Source: Cognatundibacterium griseum (GTDB lineage Bacteria; Pseudomonadota; Gammaproteobacteria; Burkholderiales; Burkholderiaceae_D). Taken from it: a stretch of 64,000 nucleotides of DNA. The position numbers and the translations under genes are program-made. Each line of letters begins with the position of its first letter. The stretch's first letter is position 1. Location: assembly GCF_014284195.1 (NCBI RefSeq), contig NZ_JACOGC010000004.1, forward strand, positions 186,001 to 250,000, in the 5' to 3' direction. Of this stretch, positions 17,554 through 26,708 are shown in pieces. The notes below the pieces were generated by a model, which saw only the letters and a program-made list of their open reading frames with translations, did no database searches and was not told the origin of the DNA.

Positions 17554-18921
17554 ATGGCGATGAACCAAAGCAGAAAGAATATGATGAATATGACCCCGCA
17601 GGAAATCGTTTCCGAACTGGATAAACATGTTGTCGGCCAGGGCAAAGCCAAGCGTGCCGTCGCTATTGCCTTGCGTAACCGCTGGCGGCGCCAGCAGGTG
17701 CAGGAACCACTGCGCCATGAAATCACACCGAAAAATATTCTGATGATCGGCCCGACCGGCGTTGGTAAAACCGAAATTGCGCGCCGGCTGGCAAAGCTGG
17801 CGGATGCGCCGTTCATCAAAATCGAAGCCACCAAATTCACAGAAGTCGGCTATGTCGGCCGCGATGTCGATACAATTATCCGCGATCTGATTGACATCGG
17901 CATCAAACAAACCCGGGAAGCCGCCACCCTCAAAGTCCGCATCCGTGCGGAAGATGCGGCGGAAGACCGTATCCTCGACATCCTGCTGCCGCCGGCGCGT
18001 GATTTCGGCATTCATCCGGAAGGGGAAACCCAGCCTGCGGCCGACAATACCACCCGCCAGACGTTCCGCAAACGTCTGCGCGAAGGTGCACTGGATGACA
18101 AGGAAATTGATATCGAAGTCGCCGAAGCGTTGCCGCAGATGGAAATCATGGCGCCGCCGGGCATGGAAGAAATGACCGAACAGATCAAATCCATGTTCAG
18201 CGGCATGGGCAGCGGACGCAAAAAATCGCGCAAAATGAAAATCCGCGAAGCCTTCAAACTGCTGATCGAGGAAGAGGCCGCCAAGCTGGTGAATGAGGAA
18301 GATCTGAAGCAGGAAGCGATCCGCAATGTCGAACAGAACGGGATTGTGTTTCTGGATGAAATCGACAAGATTGCCTCACGTTCCGAAGTCGGCGGCGGCG
18401 AAGTATCGCGCGCCGGCGTGCAACGCGACCTGCTGCCGCTGGTGGAAGGCACGACCGTGAACACCAAATACGGCATGATCAAAACCGATCACATCCTGTT
18501 CATTGCTTCCGGCGCTTTCCATCTGGCGAAACCGTCGGACCTGATTCCGGAACTGCAAGGCCGCTTTCCGATCCGCGTGGAACTGGAATCGCTGTCTATT
18601 GCAGACTTTGAGCGTATTCTGACCAGCACCGATGCCTGCCTGACACGTCAATACCAGGCCTTGCTGGCAACCGAAGGAGTCGCCGTCGATTTTACGCCGG
18701 AAGGCATAGAGAAACTGGCCGGCATTGCGTTTTCGGTCAATGAAACCACCGAAAATATCGGTGCCCGCAGGCTGTACACGGTGATGGAAAAATTGCTGGA
18801 GGAAATCTCCTTCGATGCGCATCAGAACAGCGGTCATACCGTCACCATAGATGCCGCCTATGTCGATGCCCGGCTCGGCGCCTTGTCGGTGAACGAAGAT
18901 TTGTCGCGTTATGTGCTGTAA
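17554..18921 (+). CDS. hslU: ATP-dependent protease ATPase subunit HslU
   Basis: AAA+ unfoldase partner of HslV. From ATG 17554 it has 455 residues; the usual start is close to [20 protein letters not shown], so ATG 17581, 17584 or 17590 may be the true start. Walker A GPTGVGKT (about 67-74), the I domain with its acidic/Gly-rich insert (about 110-240), Walker B FLDEIDKI (about 268), sensor-2 [11 protein letters not shown] and the C-terminal EDLSRYVL that docks in HslV. Confidence 0.97.
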   Translation: MAMNQSRKNMMNMTPQEIVSELDKHVVGQGKAKRAVAIALRNRWRRQQVQEPLRHEITPKNILMIGPTGVGKTEIARRLAKLADAPFIKIEATKFTEVGYVGRDVDTIIRDLIDIGIKQTREAATLKVRIRAEDAAEDRILDILLPPARDFGIHPEGETQPAADNTTRQTFRKRLREGALDDKEIDIEVAEALPQMEIMAPPGMEEMTEQIKSMFSGMGSGRKKSRKMKIREAFKLLIEEEAAKLVNEEDLKQEAIRNVEQNGIVFLDEIDKIASRSEVGGGEVSRAGVQRDLLPLVEGTTVNTKYGMIKTDHILFIASGAFHLAKPSDLIPELQGRFPIRVELESLSIADFERILTSTDACLTRQYQALLATEGVAVDFTPEGIEKLAGIAFSVNETTENIGARRLYTVMEKLLEEISFDAHQNSGHTVTIDAAYVDARLGALSVNEDLSRYVL

Positions 18922-19190
18922 AGCCGCATAAGGATTTTCCCGGAACCGCACAAGCATCATGGCAAACAAGGCATTGGCAACCCGGCAGCGCATGCAGTTC
19001 CGTACCGAACCATCGCAGATGCCGGCACACCGGAATCAGGGCAGTAAACGGGCCACCGTCCCGCCCTTTTTCCGTTCCGCAACTGCCCGCACTGCGACCG
19101 CATCTGTACGAACGGAGCCACCGGTTGCTGAAGCAGAAAGCGGGCAATCCGTTCCGTCCGCCACATCCTCACTTCGGAGTAAAAAGCATC
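18922..19190 (+). other. 269-bp spacer between hslU and msrC, no convincing gene
   Basis: Short plus-strand frames cross this region (for example 18959-19198) but are Arg/Ser/Pro-rich with no motif, no good ribosome-binding site, and overlap the msrC start. GGGC (19039-19042) and GCCC (19063-19066) followed by TTTTT could close a poor terminator for hslVU. Nothing else is visible. Confidence 0.5.
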
Positions 19191-19697
19191 ATGTTTGATA
19201 CAGCCAGCGCCAGCGCGCATCCTGATTACGCTCTGCTGGGTAAGCAGCTCAGCAGCATTCTGGGCAATGAGCGGGGACTGATCGTCAATACGGCACAGTT
19301 TTCTGCCCTGATTTATCACAGCCTCAGCCATCTGAACTGGGCGGGATTTTATCTGACCGTGCCAGGCAGCCAGTCTGGCAGCAATCCGGTGCAAGAGTTA
19401 TTGCTGGGCCCGTTTCAGGGTAAAGTCGCCTGCACCCGCATCCCTTTCGGGCGCGGCGTCTGCGGTACGGCGGCGGCAGAAAAACGGACTGTGGTGGTAG
19501 CGGATGTCCATGCTTTTCCGGGGCATATTGCCTGCGACAGCGCTTCTAATTCGGAAATCGTGATTCCGCTGCTGAAAGACGGCGCGGTACTCGGCGTATT
19601 CGATATTGACAGCCCAGAGCTCAATCGTTTCAGTGCAGAAGACCAGCAAGGTCTGGAGTCGTTGTTGCAGATTCTGATGGCTGCCACCGATTTCTGA
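19191..19697 (+). CDS. msrC: Free methionine-(R)-sulfoxide reductase (GAF domain)
   Basis: 168 residues from ATG 19191 (MFDTASASAHPDYALL); the frame is open further upstream but this start gives the family's usual length of about 160. A single GAF domain carries the three conserved cysteines: VACTRIPFGRG (about 80), GVCGTAA (about 90) and HIACDSASNSEIVIPL (about 114). Reduces free Met-R-sulfoxide using thioredoxin. It is convergent with gpsA. Confidence 0.9.
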   Translation: MFDTASASAHPDYALLGKQLSSILGNERGLIVNTAQFSALIYHSLSHLNWAGFYLTVPGSQSGSNPVQELLLGPFQGKVACTRIPFGRGVCGTAAAEKRTVVVADVHAFPGHIACDSASNSEIVIPLLKDGAVLGVFDIDSPELNRFSAEDQQGLESLLQILMAATDF

Positions 19698-19717
19698 AAC
19701 CGGCTTTCTGCTGCCGG

Positions 19718-19735
19718 AAACAGCATTCTGTTTTT
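19718..19735 (+). terminator. Short terminator after msrC
   Basis: AAACAG (19718-19723), loop CATT, CTGTTT (19728-19733), continuing into a T-run to 19735. The stem is mostly A-T. Confidence 0.5.
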
Positions 19736-19738
19736 GAT

Positions 19739-19770
19739 GGCAGTATCCGGCGCATATATCGGATACTGCC
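19739..19770. terminator. 11-bp hairpin between convergent msrC and gpsA
   Basis: GGCAGTATCCG (19739-19749) and CGGATACTGCC (19760-19770) are exact inverted repeats around a 10-nt loop. No T-run follows on the minus strand, so it is not a textbook gpsA terminator, but its place 20 bp beyond the gpsA stop suggests 3'-end function. Confidence 0.5.
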
Positions 19771-19789
19771 GGCGACCTGCTAATGGTTT

Positions 19790-20788
19790 TTAGTGATTTT
19801 CCTGTTTGGAATCGCGTGCCAGCAGGCGCGCAATCATGTCCCGCGCCGGCACGCCGTCAAACAGAACGCCAGCCACGGCATTGGTGATCGGCATGTCCAC
19901 GCCCAGTCTGGCGGCCAGCGTCCGTACGGCCTGCGCGCAGCGCACACCTTCTGCGACATGACCGAGTTCGCTGACGATGGTATCCAGATTTTTCCCCTGC
20001 GCCAGCGCCAGTCCGACCTTGCGGTTGCGGGATAAATCTCCGGTACAGGTCAGGATCAGGTCACCCACACCGGTCAGTCCCATCAGGGTTTCCACCCGCG
20101 CACCCAGCGCCACACCGAGCCGGCTGATCTCCGCCAGGCCGCGGGTCATCAGTGCCGCACGGGCATTCAACCCCAGACCCAGACCATCGGCCACGCCGGT
20201 CGCAATCGCCAGAATGTTTTTGACTGCGCCGCCCACTTCCACGCCGACCACATCATCACTGGAATACACCCGGATCGCATTGCCATGCAGCGCCTGCACC
20301 ACACGCTGGCAGAGTTCCGGCGATGCCGAAGCCACCGTCAGCGCACAAGGCAGTCCCTGCGCCACTTCCAGCGCAAAAGACGGGCCGGACAAAGCGCCGA
20401 TCGCCGCATCCTGCCCCAGAATGTCGCGTGCGACCTGATGCGGCAACAGCTGCGTGCCTTCTTCAAATCCTTTGCACAGCCAGATCACCCGGCGCGGCTG
20501 ATACGGCAGGCAAGCCTGCAAAGTCGGACGTAAACCCGAAACCGACGTTGCAATGATTAGCAGGCTGTCGTCCGCCGCCACATGCTGCATGGCTTCAGAA
20601 AAATCGGAAGTCAGCTGTAGGTTTGCCGGTAATGGAATACCCGGCAGGTAGGCGGTATTTTGCCGCTGCAGCTGCATGCCGGCGATCGCGGCCTGATTCC
20701 GGCCCCACATCAGGACATGGTTTTTCGCGGCCAGCGCGATCGCCACTGCGGTTCCCCAGGCACCTGCGCCCAATATGCTGACATTCAT
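19790..20788 (-). CDS. gpsA: NAD(P)-dependent glycerol-3-phosphate dehydrogenase
   Basis: 332 residues. Makes sn-glycerol 3-phosphate from dihydroxyacetone phosphate for phospholipid synthesis. The N-terminal Rossmann motif is [13 protein letters not shown] (4-16). Substrate-binding [29 protein letters not shown] (catalytic Lys) and [11 protein letters not shown] are all present. Good AGGAAAG ribosome-binding site. It is last in a minus-strand run with secB and grxC, an order common in proteobacteria. Confidence 0.97.
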   Translation of the reverse strand: MNVSILGAGAWGTAVAIALAAKNHVLMWGRNQAAIAGMQLQRQNTAYLPGIPLPANLQLTSDFSEAMQHVAADDSLLIIATSVSGLRPTLQACLPYQPRRVIWLCKGFEEGTQLLPHQVARDILGQDAAIGALSGPSFALEVAQGLPCALTVASASPELCQRVVQALHGNAIRVYSSDDVVGVEVGGAVKNILAIATGVADGLGLGLNARAALMTRGLAEISRLGVALGARVETLMGLTGVGDLILTCTGDLSRNRKVGLALAQGKNLDTIVSELGHVAEGVRCAQAVRTLAARLGVDMPITNAVAGVLFDGVPARDMIARLLARDSKQENH

Positions 20789-20820
20789 GCTGATTTCACT
20801 TTCCTGCTTTCTGGCATTAA

Positions 20821-20900
20821 ATATACTCCCCCCAGTATGCTAAAAAGCCCAGTATTGATCGGGACGATCAGGCTTTTTTCTGGTTTTCAGGGGGGAGTAT
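20821..20900 (-). promoter_or_regulatory. Composite hairpin/operator element upstream of gpsA
   Basis: ATACT-CCCCCC-AGTAT (20823-20838) is a small palindrome with a C6 spacer, ending 34 bp before the gpsA ATG and overlapping TATATT-like -10 sequence on the minus strand. GGGGGGAGTAT at 20890-20900 pairs exactly with ATACTCCCCCC at 20823-20833. Inside lie AAAAAGCC (20842-20849) / GGCTTTTT (20871-20878) and TGATCG (20856-20861) / CGATCA (20865-20870). The inner part can act as a bidirectional terminator for the upstream SH3 gene; the outer part resembles RcnR/FrmR/CsoR operators. Confidence 0.5.
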
Positions 20901-20976
20901 CCACATACAACAAGAGGACAGCATGCTGTCCTCTGTCTCTGGCAAATCTCGCTCCATGCAGTCCGGAGCAACATCG

Positions 20977-21426
20977 TCACAATCCCCAGACTTCATTGGC
21001 CTTCACATAACCCAGCTGACCGTCACGGTGCTTAACCTTGACCCAGCCGCCTGCTGCGGGTTCTGCCATTTCCAGCAGCACGAATTTGTCGGCGCTGAAA
21101 ACCAGTGCCGCACTGTCATCGGCAGCGGCGCGGATTCTGGCACCGGCAACCCGGACGATCAGTGTGCGCCGGGTAATCAGGTCTTTCGACTCGACCCAGC
21201 TCAGATCGCCCGTCATATCCCGCACCTTGCTCCAGGCGCCGGAGGTAAACACCACCTCGACCGGCATGCCGCGCGGGGCGATATACAGCTTGCCACCTTT
21301 GAGCGAGGGCGCGTCATACATGATGACCGGATTGGCACCAACGGCGCGGAATTCCAGCGCCTGCGCCGGTGCGGCAACGACCAGCGCCGGTACGCTCAGA
21401 ATGCAGGCAGAAATCAGTGTGCGCAT
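20977..21426 (-). CDS. Periplasmic SH3-domain protein
   Basis: 149 residues from ATG 21426 (MRTLISACILSVPALVVAAPAQA is a clean signal peptide; the upstream extension to 21450 adds only a polar octapeptide). Two bacterial SH3-like (SH3_3/SH3_4) repeats are visible: about 28-80 (VGANPVIMYDAPSLKGGKL, WSKVRDMTGDLSWVESKDL) and about 85-149 (RIRAAADDSAALVF, GWVKVKHRDGQLGYVKANEVWGL). Such proteins often bind peptidoglycan. It sits between secB and gpsA in the same orientation. Confidence 0.8.
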   Translation of the reverse strand: MRTLISACILSVPALVVAAPAQALEFRAVGANPVIMYDAPSLKGGKLYIAPRGMPVEVVFTSGAWSKVRDMTGDLSWVESKDLITRRTLIVRVAGARIRAAADDSAALVFSADKFVLLEMAEPAAGGWVKVKHRDGQLGYVKANEVWGL

Positions 21427-21499
21427 AATGGGATAGTTGGGATATTGCATTCAGCAGGCAGACTGTTGCGCCCGCTGAATACCGTCAAAGGACGATCAA

Positions 21500-21985
21500 T
21501 TACTGAATCGTGGCAGGTGCTTCAGCCGTTGCTTCTGCTGTTTTTGCCTGTTCCGCAGCGAGTTGCAGACGCTGTGCGTAGAACGCTTCAAAATTGATTT
21601 CGGACAGATGAATCGGCGGGAAACCGGCGCGGGTAATGGCATCTGCCACATTGGAGCGCAGGTAAGGATAGATGATGTTCGGGCAGCCGATGCCGAGCAG
21701 CGGATCGATCTGGTCTTCCGGAATATTGCGTGCCTCGAAAATACCTGCCTGTTTGCCTTCGACCAGGAATGCCACTTTGTCAGCGATTTTTGCAGTCACG
21801 GTGACTGTCACGGTTGCTTCGAAAATACCGTCAGCCAGCTTTTCAGAGCCAACATCGAGAGAAACTTCGATTGCAGGAGCTTGCTGTTCCAGGAAGATCG
21901 CTGGGGAATTTGGCTGTTCAAGCGACAAATCTTTCAGATAAACGCGTTGAATTTGGAATACGGGCTGCAGATTTTCGTCAGACAT
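21500..21985 (-). CDS. secB: Protein-export chaperone SecB
   Basis: 161 residues. Tetrameric chaperone that holds preproteins unfolded for SecA. Family features: [15 protein letters not shown]-like N-terminus ([20 protein letters not shown], about 10-29), [11 protein letters not shown], and [33 protein letters not shown], of which LxxINF is diagnostic. Its own promoter appears to lie in the 210-bp gap after grxC. Confidence 0.97.
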   Translation of the reverse strand: MSDENLQPVFQIQRVYLKDLSLEQPNSPAIFLEQQAPAIEVSLDVGSEKLADGIFEATVTVTVTAKIADKVAFLVEGKQAGIFEARNIPEDQIDPLLGIGCPNIIYPYLRSNVADAITRAGFPPIHLSEINFEAFYAQRLQLAAEQAKTAEATAEAPATIQ

Positions 21986-22123
21986 GTGAGGCTTTCTTAA
22001 TTTCTAAAAGATTAATAATGAACAGCAAGACGATCAGCGTCTGCTCTGGTCCAACGCTCCGATTGGCGCCACAGCACACGGCAGATAAGGCCGTTTCCGG
22101 TCTTTTCAAGATCGTGCGGCCAT

Positions 22124-22162
22124 ATTGTAGCAAGGACACTGCAAAAATCCTCATTTTTGCAG
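22124..22162 (-). promoter_or_regulatory. secB promoter region with perfect 10-bp hairpin
   Basis: TACAAT on the minus strand (22129-22124) is a good -10 box. Immediately upstream, covering the -35 position, CTGCAAAAAT (22139-22148) and ATTTTTGCAG (22153-22162) form a perfect inverted repeat with a 4-nt loop. It may terminate the grxC transcript or serve as an operator; no clear T-tract follows. Confidence 0.4.
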
Positions 22163-22195
22163 CAAGCCCGTATAAAATCCGGCAAAACCAGCTTT

Positions 22196-22462
22196 TTATG
22201 CGTCTGGATTCAACAAACCATCCAGCTTGCCAGCACGATCTAAGGCGGATAAATCATCAAAACCGCCTACATGCGTCTCGCCGATATAAATCTGCGGCAC
22301 GGTGCGGCGGCCGGTTTTCTGCATCATCGCTTCCCGTATCGCCGGGTCGAGATCAACACGGATTTTTTCTATCTCGTCCACACCTTTGGATTTCAGCAAA
22401 CGTTCTGCCATGGTGCAGTAAGGGCATACCGCTGTGCTGTACATCGTGACTTGAGGTTTCAT
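22196..22462 (-). CDS. grxC: Glutaredoxin 3
   Basis: 88 residues, the normal length. The redox site CPYC is in YSTAVCPYCTMAERLL (residues about 13-16), with TVPQIYIGETHVGGFDDLSALD providing the cis-Pro and glutathione-binding elements. Reduces protein and glutathione mixed disulfides in the cytoplasm. It begins 12 bp after the rhodanese gene. Confidence 0.96.
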   Translation of the reverse strand: MKPQVTMYSTAVCPYCTMAERLLKSKGVDEIEKIRVDLDPAIREAMMQKTGRRTVPQIYIGETHVGGFDDLSALDRAGKLDGLLNPDA

Positions 22463-22474
22463 AACGACTCCTGC

Positions 22475-22876
22475 TTACTTGATAACGGGCATGCCCTGTG
22501 TTTTCCAGGCATCCATGCCGCCATCCAGGCTGAACGCCTGTGCAAAACCGGCTTTGTTCAACAGGGACACCGCGCTGGCAGAGCGCACCCCTCTTGCACA
22601 TACCGCCAGCACCACGCCGGCTTTGGACTTCTCGATTTCCTTCAGGCGCGAATTCAGGTCGGCCAGAGGAATGTTCTTCGCATTCGGCAAATGACCGGTC
22701 GCAAACTCCTCCGGACTGCGCACATCCAGAATCAGCGTCTTGCCCTGATTCATGTACTGCGTTGCCTGCAACTGGGAGACTTTTGCCCCGCGCCGCTGCA
22801 ACATCGGGAACAACAGGGCACCGCCAGAAATCAGGGCAATAGCGATGAGAAAAATATTATCTAAAATGAATTTCAC
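22475..22876 (-). CDS. Membrane-anchored rhodanese-like protein
   Basis: 133 residues. An N-terminal membrane helix (about 8-28, NIFLIAIALISGGALLFPML) is followed by one rhodanese domain: LILDVRSPEEFATGHLPNAKNIPL, and the active-site loop CARGVRSAS with Cys at about 93. Single-domain rhodaneses transfer sulfane sulfur; the family member next to grxC and secB (YibN-like) is inner-membrane anchored. A TATAAT on the minus strand (22920-22915) may be its promoter. Confidence 0.9.
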   Translation of the reverse strand: MKFILDNIFLIAIALISGGALLFPMLQRRGAKVSQLQATQYMNQGKTLILDVRSPEEFATGHLPNAKNIPLADLNSRLKEIEKSKAGVVLAVCARGVRSASAVSLLNKAGFAQAFSLDGGMDAWKTQGMPVIK

Positions 22877-23057
22877 AGGTTTCCAGTAGTAAAAATGGTT
22901 ATCGTAAGCGGGTCATTATAAAATAGATGCCGTTGTTCCATATTATGCCTGATCAGAACTGACGACAGACCATTCCGGCTTCCCCGCCCAAATGCAGGAA
23001 GGCGCCGGAGAGTGATTTTTCGCCATTTCTGATTAACCACGACTCTGACTCATCATC

Positions 23058-23804
23058 ATGTACAAAATCGTTTTAATGCGCCACGGCGAATCTACCTGGA
23101 ATCTGGACAACCGCTTTACTGGCTGGACTGACGTCGATCTGACCCCGAAAGGCGTGGCCGAAGCGGCACAGGCAGGCCAGTTGCTGAAAGAAGCCGGCTT
23201 TACTTTCGACCTCGCCTACACCTCTGTGCTGAAGCGCGCGATCCGCACCTTGTGGGGCACGCTCGACGCCATGGATCTGATGTGGCTGCCGGTGATCCAT
23301 GACTGGCGTCTGAACGAGCGTCATTACGGTGCGCTGCAAGGCCTGAACAAAGCAGAAACTGCCGCCAAATATGGCGATGAGCAGGTACTGGTCTGGCGCC
23401 GCAGCTATGACACCCCGCCTAATCCGCTGGCTGAAGACGACGATCGCACCTCTTTCAATGACCCGCGCTATGCCGGGCTGGACCGCAAGCAGATTCCGCT
23501 GACCGAGTGTCTGAAGGACACCGTTGCCCGCGTCGTGCCGGCCTGGGAAGATTCGATTGCGCCGGCGATCCGCTCCGGCAAGCGCATCCTGATCTCCGCC
23601 CACGGCAACAGTCTGCGCGCGCTGATCAAAATGCTCGACGGCATCAGCGACGACGACATCGTGAACCTGAATATTCCAAATGGCCAACCACTGGTGTATG
23701 AGCTTGATGCCGATCTCAAGCCGATCCGTCACTACTATCTCGGTGATCAGTCTGCGATTGAAGCGGCGCTGAAAGCGGTCGCCAGCCAGGGCAAAGCCAA
23801 GTAA
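23058..23804 (+). CDS. gpmA: 2,3-bisphosphoglycerate-dependent phosphoglycerate mutase
   Basis: 248 residues. Interconverts 3- and 2-phosphoglycerate in glycolysis. Catalytic His in [10 protein letters not shown] (His9), second His in [13 protein letters not shown], and [17 protein letters not shown] are visible. Divergent from the rhodanese operon; envC begins 7 bp after its stop, as in many betaproteobacteria. Confidence 0.97.
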   Translation: MYKIVLMRHGESTWNLDNRFTGWTDVDLTPKGVAEAAQAGQLLKEAGFTFDLAYTSVLKRAIRTLWGTLDAMDLMWLPVIHDWRLNERHYGALQGLNKAETAAKYGDEQVLVWRRSYDTPPNPLAEDDDRTSFNDPRYAGLDRKQIPLTECLKDTVARVVPAWEDSIAPAIRSGKRILISAHGNSLRALIKMLDGISDDDIVNLNIPNGQPLVYELDADLKPIRHYYLGDQSAIEAALKAVASQGKAK

Positions 23805-23810
23805 GCCCGG

Positions 23811-25145
23811 ATGCCGCGTCGTCTCCGTCTTTTACTGACCCCGCTGCTGTGCCTGTCTCTGGCAGGTACAGCCGGGCTGGTGACGGCTGCCAGCAACGTC
23901 CGCATACAGCAAAAATCCAAAGCAGAAGCAGAACGGGCGGAGTTGCAGCAAAAGCTCAAAGCCCTGAAAACCGATATCAGCAAAACCGAAAATGCCAAGG
24001 ATCAGGCCAGTGACGCGCTGGCTGAATCGGAAAAGGCAATTTCCGAAGCCAACCGTTCTTTGCGCGACCTGCAGCAGGAGCAGGCACAAACCGAGGATAA
24101 GCTGCGGCAACTGCTGGCACAGCAGGAAATCCTGCGCAGCAAAGTCGAACAGCAGAAAACACAGCTTTCGAAATTTCTGCAGCGGCAGTATATGCACGGT
24201 GACAGCGACCGCATCAAATTACTGCTGTCCGGCGATAATCCCAACCGGATCAACCGCGATCTGCAGTACATGGGCTATGTCTCCCAGACCCAGGCAAAAA
24301 TGATAGAAAGCCTGCGCAGCAGTCTGCGGGCCGTGGAACAAAATACCCGGGAAGCCCAGGAAGCCAAAGAAGAACTCGACGATATCGCGGCCGAGGAAAA
24401 AGATCACAAGACCGCGCTGGAAAAAGAGAAGAAAAAACATGCGACTCTGGTCAGCCAGTTGTCAGATAAATTATATGCACAAAAAAAACAGGCGGATAAT
24501 CTCCAAAAAGATGAACAAAGGCTGACAAATCTGGTCTCACGTCTGAATCAGCTGATTGAAGAACAGATCAGGGCAGACAAGCTGCGCGCGGAGCAGGAAG
24601 AAAAGCAGCGGCAGGAAAGAATCGCCGCGCAAAAGGAAAAAGCCAGACAGGCAGCGCTGGACAAAAAAGCCGGGAAAAAACCTAACCCGAATGCGATTGA
24701 CGATGACGAACCACCGAAGCAGGCCAGAGCGGAAATCCCGCCGCCCGGTGAGTTTGACAAACTCAAAGGACAGCTGCGCTTACCGGTCAAAGGCGACATC
24801 CTGGCCCGCTTCGGCACCCGCCGCGGCGATGGCCCCAGCTGGAAAGGCCTGTTCATCAAAGCCGCCGAAGGTGCCGAGGTCAGGGCGGTTGCGCCGGGCC
24901 GGGTCATCTTCGCGGATTGGTATAAAGGCTACGGAAATATGATTATTGTCGGCCATGGCGATCAGTACATGAGCATTTACGGTAATAATCAGGCAGTATT
25001 GAAGCATGTCGGCGATAACGTGAAAGCCGGCGATGTGATTGCCAGTGCCGGGAACAGCGGCGGCAATGAAGAATCAGGTTTATACTTTGAAATCCGTCAT
25101 CAGGGACGGGCATTTGATCCTTTAAACTGGATCCTTGTTAAATAG
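23811..25145 (+). CDS. envC: EnvC-type amidase activator (degenerate LytM/M23)
   Basis: 444 residues. Signal peptide ending about 25, long coiled coil (about 27-270, rich in Lys, Glu, Gln), then a LytM domain (about 310-444). The zinc ligands of active M23 peptidases are missing: WKGLFIKA replaces HxGxD, SIYGNN replaces LxHN, and GLYFEIRHQG lacks the first His of HxH. This is the EnvC pattern, a non-catalytic activator of cell-division amidases. It is located between gpmA and ctpA in one apparent operon. Confidence 0.88.
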   Translation: MPRRLRLLLTPLLCLSLAGTAGLVTAASNVRIQQKSKAEAERAELQQKLKALKTDISKTENAKDQASDALAESEKAISEANRSLRDLQQEQAQTEDKLRQLLAQQEILRSKVEQQKTQLSKFLQRQYMHGDSDRIKLLLSGDNPNRINRDLQYMGYVSQTQAKMIESLRSSLRAVEQNTREAQEAKEELDDIAAEEKDHKTALEKEKKKHATLVSQLSDKLYAQKKQADNLQKDEQRLTNLVSRLNQLIEEQIRADKLRAEQEEKQRQERIAAQKEKARQAALDKKAGKKPNPNAIDDDEPPKQARAEIPPPGEFDKLKGQLRLPVKGDILARFGTRRGDGPSWKGLFIKAAEGAEVRAVAPGRVIFADWYKGYGNMIIVGHGDQYMSIYGNNQAVLKHVGDNVKAGDVIASAGNSGGNEESGLYFEIRHQGRAFDPLNWILVK

Positions 25146-25159
25146 GCTTTAGGTGAATC

Positions 25160-26671
25160 ATGGGTAGTAAATTCAAGAATTTTGGTTTGATCGGCCTCGG
25201 CATGGTGGCAGGTATTGCCGCATCCATGCAGTTTTCGGCACTGGCACAGAAAAATGCCGGCAGCCCGCTACCCGTCGAAGAATTACGTCAGCTGGCCGAT
25301 GTCTTCGGTCTGATCAAATCCGATTATGTCGAACCAGTCGAGGACAACAAACTGCTGACCGAAGCCATTTCCGGCATGGTGGCATCGCTCGATCCGCATT
25401 CCGCCTATCTGGATAAAAAAGCGTTTAAAGAACTCAAAGAAGGCACCCAGGGCAAATTTGTCGGACTGGGTATCGAGGTCGGCATGGAAGACGGCTACGT
25501 CAAAATCGTCTCTCCGATTGAAGATTCGCCGGCCTACCGCGCCGGCCTGAAACCAGGCGACCTGATCACGCGGCTTGATTCCCAGCCGGTAAAAGGCATG
25601 ACGCTGGATGAAGCCGTGAAAAAAATGCGCGGTGAGCCGAACACCAAAATCACGCTGACGATTGCCCGCAAAAACGAAGATAAACCCATCATCGTCACCA
25701 TTACCCGTGAGCTGATCAAACAGCAGAGCGTGAAGGCAAAAATCGTCGAGCCGGGTTATGCCTGGTTGCGTATTTCCCAGTTCCAGGAACCGACTGTGGA
25801 AGACATGGCGAAAAAAGTGCAGACACTGTATGCACAAGATCCGAACATCAAAGGCCTGGTGCTGGATTTGCGCAATGATCCGGGCGGCGTCCTGCCCGGT
25901 GCGATTGGCGTGTCGGCGGCTTTCCTGCCTAAAGACGTGGCAGTGGTCTCGACCAATGGCCAGCTGGCTGACTCCAAGGCGACGTTTTATGCCAAGCGCG
26001 AATTTTATGCAGGGCGCACTTCTGGCGACCCGCTGGCCAAGCTGCCGGAAGCCATCAAAAACGTACCGATGGTCGTGCTGATCAATACCGGTTCGGCATC
26101 GGCTTCTGAAATCGTGGCCGGCGCCTTGCAGGACTACAAGCGGGCCACGATCATCGGCACCCAGAGTTTCGGCAAAGGCTCGGTACAAACCATCCGCCAG
26201 ATTTCTGCCGACACCGCCGTCAAACTCACCACTGCGCGCTATTACACGCCAAATGGCCGCTCCATCCAGGCAAAAGGCATCGTTCCTGATTTGAATGTCG
26301 AAGAAACAGCCGATGGCGATGGCTTCAACAGCTTCCGCGCCCGTGAATCCGACTTGCAGAAACATCTGGTCAACGATAAGGAAAAAGAGCCGGTCCGTCC
26401 TAAGGTCGATGAACTGGAAGAAGAGCAGCGTCTGCTGGCACTGGCAAAGAAAAGCAAACCGTTGGAATACGGCAGCAAGGAAGACTTCCAGTTAGCCCAG
26501 GCACTGAATCATCTGAAAGGTCTGCCAGTCAAAGTCACCGATCCGAAAGACAGCAAAGACGGCGACAATAAGGATAAGGCTGACAAGACTGAAAAAACGG
26601 ATAAAGCGGATAAGTCAGACAAATCCGATAAGTCCGACAAAGACGGCAAATCCGAATCCAAGAAAAAATAA
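25160..26671 (+). CDS. Carboxyl-terminal processing peptidase (S41)
   Basis: 503 residues. Periplasmic protease with signal anchor (about 10-30). S41 N-terminal helices, a PDZ domain (about 85-165: GLGIEVGMEDGYVKIVSPIEDSPA), then the catalytic domain with Ser in NTGSASASEIVAGALQ (about 313) and Lys in QSFGKGSVQ (about 339). The C-terminus ends in about 45 residues of Lys/Asp-rich repeats (KADKSDKS-type), beyond the enzyme core. It follows envC by 14 bp. Confidence 0.94.
   Translation: MGSKFKNFGLIGLGMVAGIAASMQFSALAQKNAGSPLPVEELRQLADVFGLIKSDYVEPVEDNKLLTEAISGMVASLDPHSAYLDKKAFKELKEGTQGKFVGLGIEVGMEDGYVKIVSPIEDSPAYRAGLKPGDLITRLDSQPVKGMTLDEAVKKMRGEPNTKITLTIARKNEDKPIIVTITRELIKQQSVKAKIVEPGYAWLRISQFQEPTVEDMAKKVQTLYAQDPNIKGLVLDLRNDPGGVLPGAIGVSAAFLPKDVAVVSTNGQLADSKATFYAKREFYAGRTSGDPLAKLPEAIKNVPMVVLINTGSASASEIVAGALQDYKRATIIGTQSFGKGSVQTIRQISADTAVKLTTARYYTPNGRSIQAKGIVPDLNVEETADGDGFNSFRARESDLQKHLVNDKEKEPVRPKVDELEEEQRLLALAKKSKPLEYGSKEDFQLAQALNHLKGLPVKVTDPKDSKDGDNKDKADKTEKTDKADKSDKSDKSDKDGKSESKKK
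26565..26668 (+). repeat. Low-complexity KD-rich repeat tract in the S41 gene
   Basis: Tandem short units encoding Asp-Lys-X (GACAAG, GATAAG, TCCGAC variants) make the charged C-terminal tail of the protease. Such tracts are slippage-prone and can vary in length between strains. Confidence 0.75.
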
Positions 26672-26679
26672 CACGCCAA

Positions 26680-26702
26680 GGCCGCTTCCCGCGGCCTTTT
26701 TT
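26680..26702 (+). terminator. Intrinsic terminator after the S41 gene, abutting moeB
   Basis: GGCCGC (26680-26685), loop TTCCC, GCGGCC (26691-26696), then TTTTTT to 26702. It ends only 6 bp before the moeB ATG. Confidence 0.88.
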
Positions 26703-26708
26703 CTCCTC

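Noticed and set aside
18959-19198. 79-codon frame between hslU and msrC
   Set aside because: Arg/Ser/Pro-rich, without clear ribosome-binding site or motif, and overlaps the msrC start.
25283-26365. 360-codon frame antisense to the S41 protease
   Set aside because: No domain or start signals; the protease frame carries PDZ and catalytic motifs.
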